Shown piece after piece: positions 40,852 through 46,832 of a DNA stretch of 46,832 nucleotides. Numbering within the stretch: position 1 is the first letter of the stretch; every line of letters begins with the position of its first letter. The stretch covers positions 730,129 to 776,960 of the forward strand of contig BFEA01000039.1 in the NCBI GenBank assembly GCA_003427395.1, written 5' to 3'. Source of the DNA: Chara braunii (lineage: Eukaryota; Streptophyta; Charophyceae; Charales; Characeae). Under the pieces are notes generated by a model that was not told where the DNA came from, did no database searches, and worked only from the letters and a program-made list of their open reading frames with translations. The position numbers were made by a program, and so were the translations under genes.

Positions 40852-41639
40852 CAACAATCCGGATGAAATCGAACGGGCATGTCATGATGCTTTGTGGATG
40901 TGTCTTGAGGTGTGCCTCTATCTGTTTCTCACCTCTTTTCCCTCTCTCATGCACACAAAATACTTGTTTGTCATGCAGATTCATCGTTTTGTGCATGTTC
41001 TATGCACTGTGGAAGAAACATTTCACGACGATGAGAGGGGAATGTTTGTAAGTGGCATATGCACAGTGATTCCCTGAAATAGACATAAGCGAAGACAACA
41101 ACTTTCTTTTCTTCTTTTGTCCCCCTGAGTTACGTGTCTCTGGGGGAGCACTACACCACCCATAAACACACGGGTTGAGAGTTGGTTCCCCCCCCTTTGC
41201 AAGAAACGAAGGGGGCATCCGAGGATCAGGGGGGTGAGGGATCACTATACCAGTGATGCATACCAGTGCCCAGTTCCTCGTTTCTTTCCTTTTTTTTCAT
41301 TCTCTGTTCCCTTCCCCTTTCTCTTTCTGCTCTTCTTTTGCAAAACAACACTTAGATCAAATGTGTGAGAGCAGACAATACAGGAGTGACAGAGGAACAC
41401 TCTGCACACACAGCATGCCCCCTGTCCCACAGCCAGCAGCCACCTTGTTACTCAATCAAAAAAGCTAAGGTTATTAGGTTAACCCTTTTCTCCTTAACTC
41501 TGTCTCTTTCCTTACCTTTCCTTCCTTGCACAGGGGGGCAGTACCGGTCCCAAGTGTACGGGTATATCATCTGACTCTCGGCATGAGGAGAGTCCCATGA
41601 GGGGTATACGAAACTGCACGCAACCGAAAGCAAAATGGC
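40849..41639. other. No gene recognised
   Basis: Mixed sequence with a pyrimidine-rich stretch (41278-41340). ORFs of up to 113 aa exist on both strands, but the longest enters from the CA repeat. None is supported. Confidence 0.45.
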
Positions 41640-41695
41640 AACCAACCAACCAACCAACCAACCAAACAAACAAACAAACAAACAAACAAACAAAA
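41640..41695. repeat. AACC then AAAC tetranucleotide repeats
   Basis: Six AACC-type units are followed by seven AAAC-type units. Confidence 0.95.
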
Positions 41696-41722
41696 AGATA
41701 AGTAGGGTGAGGCAAAGCTTAA

Positions 41723-42106
41723 GGGCCTAGTTGCACTACCGCCATAGGCCAAGTTTGGCGAGTAGGCGCCTGGTTGCACTTACTCGCCAAACTTGGCGAA
41801 TGCAAAATGTGTGAGACGGCTCGCCACACCTTCGACACAACTTGTGGAGAGTGAATTCAGTTTCCCCGCCTGTGCACGGCGGTTTGTGGAGGGTGGTCTT
41901 TGGACCTAGCCACAAAACAGCTTTCTGGAGAGTGCAGGGCTTCATGAGTCGACATGGGGGAGACAATTTTTTTTAACGTTTCTGTAGAAGAAATCTCGTG
42001 GCGAGTACGTGCAACCAGGCCTCGAGTTCGACACGATTCTCATATTTTTCACTCTCCACGGATCCGCCACGAAATGTGACGGATGGTGAGAAGTGCAACT
42101 AGGCCC
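41723..42106. mobile_element. Inverted-repeat element F3 with TAA TSD and nested ends
   Basis: Outer ends GGGCCTAGTTGCACT and inverted partner. TSD TAA (41720-41722 and 42107-42109). Inner inverted pair: GCCTGGTTGCACTTACTCGC (from 41769) and its complement ending at 42020. A further palindrome CCAAGTTTGGCGAGTA / TACTCGCCAAACTTGG sits at 41749-41796. TAA with GGG ends fits PIF/Harbinger-type MITEs. No ORF. Confidence 0.85.
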
Positions 42107-42126
42107 TAAGAAAAAAGGTTGAAATA

Positions 42127-42248
42127 TGGCCTGGCTGCACTACTCTCAAAATGTGCAAAACGAGAGTGAATCTTCCGCTAGAATATGGAAAGATACACGG
42201 CCATGATTTTTGTCTGTTGTGCATTTCGAGAGTAGTGCAACGAGGCCC
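42127..42248. mobile_element. F2-type element, small copy
   Basis: Ends TGGCCTGGCTGCACTACTCT and AGAGTAGTGCAACGAGGCCC, flanked by ATA (42124-42126 and 42249-42251). The interior GTGCAAAACGAGAGTGAATC also occurs in both duplication arms (about 24310 and 29235). Confidence 0.8.
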
Positions 42249-42265
42249 ATAGTTCAGTTATGTTA

Positions 42266-42510
42266 GGGCATACTCACACTAGGCCCTTATAATCGCATAT
42301 TCACAAAATTAGTGGCCAGATCTACTCTTTCTAAGAGGACTCAATGTGGCCGCTGAATTTTTATTGTGCAATTATAAGGGCCTAGTGTGAGTATGGTCGC
42401 TGATTTTGCAATTTGGCAATTATAAGGGTCTAGTGTGAGTACGGTCGCCGATTTTGAAATTTTGCAATTATAAGGGCCTAGTCACCCTAGTGTGAGTGTA
42501 CGTTTGGAAC
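42266..42510. repeat. F4-type ends with 48-bp tandem repeats
   Basis: GGGCATACTCACACTAGGCC at 42266 is mirrored by GGGCCTAGTGTGAGTATG at 42378. The right-hand end is then repeated as 48-49-bp units (starts 42378, 42426, 42475), each with GCAATTATAAGGG. The last contains an extra TCACCCTAG. Confidence 0.8.
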
Positions 42511-42863
42511 CCCAACCCCAGGGTTATGGGATGCTCCGAGCCTCCCGAGTCTTTTCTGTTTTTTCAGAAGTGTTCCTCTTTTTTTATTAATGGTACAAAA
42601 GTGAACTGCCGGGTCCTTCACCACTTCCTTTCGGCGGTCTTAATCACATCCATGTACATGAAGTCGATTTAGTCCCAGTGTGTGCATGACATCAATTAAG
42701 TCCAGGAGTCCAGGAGTGAGTGTGCCCTGCGACTTCTCTCAATACTTCTTTGTTTACTGGGGCTGCCGGTGACATCCGTGTGGAGTGGTTATGAAGGTGA
42801 CCAGAAGAAAGCGGTGGTGGGAACCCTTTCACGGGTGGTGCGCCGTCCGCGGACCACCACCGG
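42511..42863. other. No gene recognised
   Basis: Mixed sequence. A 157-aa minus-strand ORF (43165-42692) crosses into the next feature but has no recognisable domain. Confidence 0.4.
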
Positions 42864-43172
42864 ATGGGTTTGGACGTGAACGTGTGCGTTGGGTGCTTAG
42901 CCCGCAAGGCGGGTGGGAAGGAAGTCAAAGATTGTTGTTCCTCAGCCTGCTTCTGCTTTAAAGTGGGGATGTGACGGCCACAAAAGCGCGGTGGAAAACT
43001 TGGAAAAGTGTTACTTGCTATGCCTGCATGCCGTGCGGCTGATGTCCGCACACAGCGGGGAGAGAAAGGAAAGGAACAGGCAAACAAGCGGAGCAATACG
43101 AGTATCACTGATGATGATCTGACTGTTGTGGAGGACAACAGCAATGCCATGAAGATGCGGCTCACAAATTAG
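42864..43172 (+). pseudogene. Unknown ORF interrupted by one TGA
   Basis: From ATG 42864 the frame reads MGLDVNVCVGCLARKAGGKE, then VKDCCSSACFCFKVGM. A TGA at 42972 interrupts it, then the same frame continues RPQKRGGKLGKVLLAMPACR and KRSNTSITDDDLTVVEDNSN, ending MKMRLTN plus TAG. The tail has gene-like composition. No family was recognised. Upstream the frame is open to 42801. It could be an exon, a decayed mobile-element gene or chance. Confidence 0.3.
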
Positions 43173-43214
43173 ATCCTGCGTCACTGTGGCTATATACGTT
43201 CACATCCGGGTGCG

Positions 43215-43745
43215 TTGTATATTCTCCTTTTTCTCCTTGCAGTGTGTGCACAACTTCTGCTTCTTCTTCTTCTTCTTCGTCATCGTCGTCGTCTTTCTTG
43301 CACACATCATTCATACGGCTTGTACCTAAGTTCTTCTTATTCTTATTCTTATTCTCCTTCTTCTTCTTTGTACAACGACATGCAGCTCGGGCAACTTTGT
43401 TGAGTCGTTTTCGATTCAAAATGGACATCGACCAGTTGCAGAGTGCGGAGTAAATTTCTCACGCTGGCATGGCAGTCTATTTGCAGTGTGCCATGGTTTT
43501 CCGCACAGTAGCCCCACAACCCCCCTCAGCCCTCCTTTTTTCTCAATCCTCCCCCCACCCCCAATTACTTTTCTTCGTTTTCTTTTTCGTTTTCGTTTTC
43601 GTCTTCGTCGTTGTAGAAATTTGCATGGTTTGGCAATTTTTGTCGAGTTCTTTGAAATTCAGAATGAACATCGGTCCCGATTGCCACAGCAGTCTGTTTG
43701 AAGAGTGCCACAATTCTCCACAGAGTACCACTACAGCTGCCCCGC
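43215..43745. repeat. Two diverged tandem units with trinucleotide and hexanucleotide tracts
   Basis: Each unit has a T/C-rich simple repeat (TTC at 43258-43278 and TTCTTA at 43331-43357; TTTTCG at 43578-43605). Each then has similar sequence: TTTGTTGAGTCGTTTTCGAT in the first unit, TTTTGTCGAGTTCTTTGAAA in the second. The period is roughly 240 bp. Confidence 0.55.
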
Positions 43746-43934
43746 TTCCCTCCCCAAAACCCTTGGAACACAAATAAAAAAGGGCCCAGACTCGAGTAGA
43801 TCACAGCGGGCACAAAATATAGCCCAACCGGTCAACGGTGGCCTTTTTCAAAAGGACCCACTTTTGGCCCCATGTGGACCCGGGTTGCCGTTTGCCCAGG
43901 CACGAGGTTCCACCAGCACAGAGCACTGGACGTT
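43746..43934. other. No gene seen
   Basis: Short unassigned stretch before a foldback element. Confidence 0.4.
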
Positions 43935-44030
43935 ACGCCTGAATCTGGACATGTTTCCAGAGAGGGGCAGAAAATTGGGATCGATATACATTTTTCCATC
44001 TCTGCGTAAAACACATCCAGATCCAGGCGC
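43935..44030. mobile_element. Foldback element F5, copy 2
   Basis: Arms ACGCCTGAATCTGGACATGT (from 43935) and its imperfect complement (to 44030). The outer flank AATGCAATCCTCTTGGCTAG to 44075 matches the right arm of the 25121 element. Confidence 0.75.
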
Positions 44031-44169
44031 TTAATGCAATCCTCTTGGCTAGTGCGACTTCGCCCCAGGTGCCCACCCGGGCCGGTGGGTCATGTAACCA
44101 ACCTATAGAGGAACAGAGCTGTTCTTTCTTTTGTTTCCTTGAAAAGAGGAAAGGGAAGTGGACACTTAC

Positions 44170-44237
44170 ATTTTGATTGGCGGACGGGAAATGATGACCA
44201 GCAATTGTAAATCTTCCTCGTTGTCAGTGTTTGTTAT
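44170..44237 (-). CDS. Candidate internal exon (68 bp) of an unknown gene
   Basis: On the minus strand a polypyrimidine tract and TTCTTGCAG precede the segment, and GTAAGTGTC follows: good 3' and 5' splice sites. The open frame encodes ITNTDNEEDLQLLVIISRPP and IK, leaving two bases for the next codon. No family recognised. The terminal-exon candidate at 39863-40041 is on the same strand, 4 kb downstream, but a direct join would give a stop. Intermediate exons were not found. Confidence 0.4.
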
Positions 44238-44399
44238 CTGCAAGAAGGGAGGAAGATGAGGAAGACATCTGTCAAACTTAGAGAAAATCACCATCACAGG
44301 AAGAAGAAAATCGAGCGTGACAGAAAACGGGAAAGGTAACAAACAACTTATAGCTTCAGAAAAAGGCAAGGCTATCCTTGTGGCCAAATGTGACACGTG

Positions 44400-44676
44400 C
44401 GTAACTGTTGATTAATGGAACACAGTTCAAATCCTTCGGAATTCAAGAGTGTTAGGGGCTATCTGGGATACCTTTCCAGGCGCGCGGGCTGCTTCTACCT
44501 GCCCGGACTCGGTCCCAGCTCCTGTCAGAATCTGGCCAGACATATGTCATAACAAAGTCTGATCACACACACAGTTGGCGACCGGCAATCGCCAGGAATA
44601 TACTTGTTTGAAGTTATTTCATACTCTCCAAGGGGGCAGTTAATTCAGAACCCACACGCACGCACGAACATGCGCG

Positions 44677-44679
<3 letters not shown>
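44400..44679. other. No gene seen
   Basis: Unassigned sequence between the candidate exon and the CA repeats. Confidence 0.4.
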
Positions 44680-44735
<56 letters not shown>

Positions 44736-44834
44736 GCCCACACACACACACACACCTGTCTCTTATACACATCTAGATGTGTATAAGAGACAGCACACAC
44801 ACATGCGCGCCCACACACACACACACACACACAC
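44680..44834. repeat. CA microsatellite in two parts
   Basis: CA repeats with GCGCGCC interruptions, split by the adapter-like palindrome at 44756-44793. Confidence 0.95.
44756..44793. other. Tn5 mosaic-end dimer: sequencing-library junction left in the assembly
   Basis: CTGTCTCTTATACACATCT is followed at once by its exact reverse complement, a 38-base perfect palindrome. This is the Tn5 transposase 19-bp mosaic end in the head-to-head form produced at Nextera mate-pair circularisation junctions. It is not part of the genome, and the two sides may not be neighbours. Confidence 0.97.
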
Positions 44835-45123
44835 AAACACGCACAATTGTTTTTAAATGTATGCATGTATTACTTCTTTCTTGATTTTTTCTTACTTTCG
44901 GTGTGTCTGGGTGAGCACCTTTAAGAAGTGCTAGGACGTGCTAAATAGTTGGTGGTCGGTGGTTTGGAGTTTCAGCAGGACTCTTAGCGGAGCCGTTCTG
45001 TCTGAGACGTCTGTGGTGCATATGCTCTATTGGTGATGATTGATGTCCGTCGAGTGGCTTCCCGGCTCAGCAGCTGGCGGGAACCCACAGTCTGGGGGTT
45101 TCTTCTTGTGGTGTGAGTAGGAG
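44835..45123. other. No gene seen
   Basis: T/G-rich sequence with no supported ORF or repeat match. Confidence 0.4.
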
Positions 45124-45580
45124 TTGGATGGCCTGGCTCCGTGTTGCGCGTGTCAACTGCCTTGTCTATGCTATACAGCTGCCTTGCTGCCCAACCCGCT
45201 TGCTTCTCGTGTCGTTGTTTGCAGCAGGTGTGTTTGCTGTGCAGTTTGGCTGCGTTGTTGGTGTTGCCTTGTGCTTCGCTGCGATGTTGCCTTGCTGTCC
45301 ATCTGCATGCCTTGTCTTCCCGTGCGTTCTGCTTGTGTGCCGTGCAGTTTTTTTGCGGCGGCTGCAGCGCTGCTGTGCGCTTTGCTGTGCTGTTGCATTG
45401 CTCCCAGTCCGCTTGCGCTGTTGTTCGACTCAGTTAGCTCTGACGCTTTGCAGTTGAGTTGCCCCGGCAGCATTGCCTGGTGCTTCGCTAAGTCGTTGCC
45501 CACTGCTATGCTCCGCTTGCGATGGTGCCTGCTGGCTGGCAGTCTGCAAAGGCTTCATGTCCCAAAGCATCCATATGGGG
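45124..45580. repeat. Low-complexity region of repeated TGCCTTGCTG-like words
   Basis: TGCCTTG and close variants occur many times. It creates long Cys/Leu/Ala-rich open frames on both strands. No gene is called. Confidence 0.6.
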
Positions 45581-45586
45581 ATTGCG

Positions 45587-45645
45587 CAGATTGTCGAGGG
45601 TTCAGCCTCCTGATGAGTCGGTGCAACTCCAACGAAACACTCTTT
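45587..45645 (+). ncRNA. Hammerhead ribozyme candidate HH5 (type III topology)
   Basis: Core CTGATGA (45610-45616) and GAAA (45634-45637). Cleavage triplet GTC (45593-45595). Stem I: GAGG (45596-45599) / CCTC (45606-45609), all paired, loop GTTCAG. Stem II: GTCGGTG (45617-45623) / CTCCAAC (45627-45633), five pairs and two mismatches, loop CAA. Stem III: CAGATTGT (45587-45594) / ACACTCTT (45637-45644), with one internal mismatch. Every conserved core position is canonical. It is the best copy of the family. Confidence 0.82.
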
Positions 45646-46020
45646 CATCATCAGTCTTTCATTTTTTTCGATCTCTCCTTTTTTGGGGGACTTGTCCTTT
45701 TCTTGTCTGCCTTGTTTCTGCCTTGCTACTTTTCGGTCTGCTGCCCTTTCGTTTGCTGCCTTGTGTTGTCTGTTTGCCCGCCCACCTCCCCGATGCCGTC
45801 CAGCGTAGGTCTTTTGCGGTTGCTTCTTCTTTTTTTGGCTCGCCACCTTTTTCTTTGGCTGCTTTGTTTGTCTGCCCACCCACCTCCCTTGTGCCCTCCA
45901 GCCTTTGTCCCTTGGAGCTGTTTTATTCTTCAATGCCTAGTTGCCTCATGCCATTTGCCTTCCCATTTTTTGCCTTGCTGCTCTAGCCTTGCTTCCCCTG
46001 ACAACATAGGGTCATTAACA
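45646..46020. repeat. T/C-rich low complexity with a 97-bp-period duplication
   Basis: GCCCGCCCACCTCCCCGATG (about 45775) and CTGCCCACCCACCTCCCTTG (about 45871) are parts of two diverged units. ORFs follow the composition. Confidence 0.5.
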
Positions 46021-46025
46021 CCGAC

Positions 46026-46076
46026 TCATTATAGCTGTATTTGGGGTATCTTTCAGTGTAAATACAGCTATAATGA
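46026..46076. repeat. Foldback element F6, copy 2 (perfect hairpin)
   Basis: Arms TCATTATAGCTGTATTT (46026-46042) and exact complement (46060-46076). Loop GGGGTATCTTTCAGTGT. Compared with copy 1, an A-T pair in the stem is T-A here, a compensatory change. Confidence 0.9.
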
Positions 46077-46299
46077 CCGTACGTTGTACTTGGGCGAAGA
46101 AGGTAGCCTTGCTCCTTTTGGCTGGCTGCTGTTTGCCTTAGGCTTTCTCGCTTTATGGTCTTTCAGACCATGAGATTGCCCTATTCGTTTCATGGGCATC
46201 CCTGGTTGTGAACCCGTTTTCAGGTGTGGCTTATAGAGTAATATAGACATACCTTTTGACACAACATGCCGCGGCGCAATCGCGGAAGTATCGTACCAC
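46077..46299. other. No gene seen
   Basis: Unassigned sequence between the F6 hairpin and the CATC repeats. Confidence 0.4.
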
Positions 46300-46610
46300 A
46301 CAAACACACACACACACACATCCATCCATCCACCCATCCACTCACACCCCTCTAGCCACCCACCTCTTGTCATCCATCCAACCACCTACCCACTATACAC
46401 TCACCATCCATCCATCCATCCATCCATGCACCCATTCATGCATTCATCCATCACTTACTTGACCATCAATCCCCCCACCCACTCACCCGTCCAACCGCCA
46501 ATCCATCCCTCCATTCACACTGATGTACCCATCCATTCACCCCCCAACCACCTGTCCATCCTTCCACCTGCCCACTCACCACTGCCCATCCATCCATCCA
46601 TCCATCTGGC
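46300..46610. repeat. Imperfect CATC tetranucleotide repeats
   Basis: Blocks of CATC/CACC/CACT, purest at 46406-46427 and 46588-46606. ORFs here (His/Pro/Ser-rich) are repeat translation. Confidence 0.92.
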
Positions 46611-46739
46611 CACTCACCCCCACTGATCGGCCTCTTGGTGGAACGAACCACTTCGTGCTTGCAACTCCTTTTGATCAGACACACTTGGATGCGATTGAAC
46701 TGAATGCCCCTGCTAGCTACTTCGGGGCCCTGGGCACGT
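46611..46739 (+). CDS. Possible exon fragment at the end of the window
   Basis: After the repeat an open frame reads DRPLGGTNHFVLATPFDQTH and LDAIELNAPASYFGALGT, then TAA. GGGCAC followed by GTAAGAAGG could be a 5' splice site, making 46611-46738 or 46681-46738 an exon; CTTTTGATCAG before 46681 could be its acceptor. No family recognised; weak evidence. Confidence 0.25.
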
Positions 46740-46832
46740 AAGAAGGGTCATTATATAAAACCCGATGGTCTCGGTCTTACCATGGAAAGTCTAAGTTGAT
46801 TCTCACCCATTCACATCTATTGAGAGAAATCT
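46740..46832. other. No feature seen
   Basis: The last bases of the window, unassigned. Confidence 0.4.

Noticed and set aside
42266-42510. CRISPR-like array
   Set aside because: Only three 48-bp direct units without regular spacers, in a eukaryotic transposon end. No cas genes anywhere.
45124-46173. 349-aa plus-strand ORF, one of the longest in the window
   Set aside because: It is Cys/Leu/Ala-rich, follows repeated TGCCTTG words, and runs through the hammerhead HH5 and the F6 hairpin. No domain.

Overview
This window looks like repeat-dominated nuclear DNA of a eukaryote, most likely a green plant or streptophyte alga. The evidence is L1-clade LINEs with a CCHC-bearing ORF1, an ORF2 of AP-endonuclease plus reverse transcriptase, and a C-terminal zf-RVT-like finger of the plant type. 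There are also tRNA-derived SINEs, many short inverted-repeat (MITE or foldback) elements, and long TG/CA, AAG, CATC, poly-A and poly-C tracts. The species cannot be named from the sequence. No complete host gene was recognised; only a few isolated exon-like stretches near the right end look like gene pieces.

Layout. 1-1290: TG/GA microsatellite, a GC-rich stretch and a composite repeat. 1291-4250: a small inverted-repeat element split by a 5'-truncated LINE (LINE-1, + strand) with a 14-bp target-site duplication. 4293-4911: a 460-bp repeat and another inverted-repeat element. 4912 to about 13800: a long decayed LINE (LINE-2, - strand). 14166-16365: remains of a Penelope-like reverse transcriptase (- strand). 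16425-23031: the best-preserved LINE (LINE-3, + strand), with ORF1, ORF2 and a 170-bp assembly gap before its poly-A. LINE-3 sits inside one arm (A) of a direct duplication. Arm A is 16366-16424 plus 23032-26072; arm B is 26940-30903. Comparing the arms gives empty and filled sites for six insertions. 31027-35877: more elements, SINEs, pyrimidine-rich tandem repeats and several copies of a short 3'-end module also found at the LINE 3' ends. 36091-38850: a hammerhead-ribozyme-bearing repeat family, including two tandem monomers of about 426 bp, one split by a 735-bp hAT-like insertion with an 8-bp TSD. 38851-46832: AT-rich DNA, inverted-repeat elements, candidate exons, CA repeats with an embedded Tn5 mosaic-end dimer (a library artefact), a second well-formed hammerhead and CATC repeats.

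The LINEs are the only visible source of mobilisation machinery. The SINEs and the 3'-end modules share features with the LINE 3' ends, such as poly-A tails, TSDs and a common motif, and are plausibly mobilised in trans. The short inverted-repeat elements encode nothing and must depend on transposases outside the window. The most interesting signal is the hammerhead family. Two copies (36091-36148 and 45587-45645) keep an intact catalytic core in type III topology. Diverged copies sit inside a tandem dimer, which resembles a retrozyme-like or satellite-RNA-like element.
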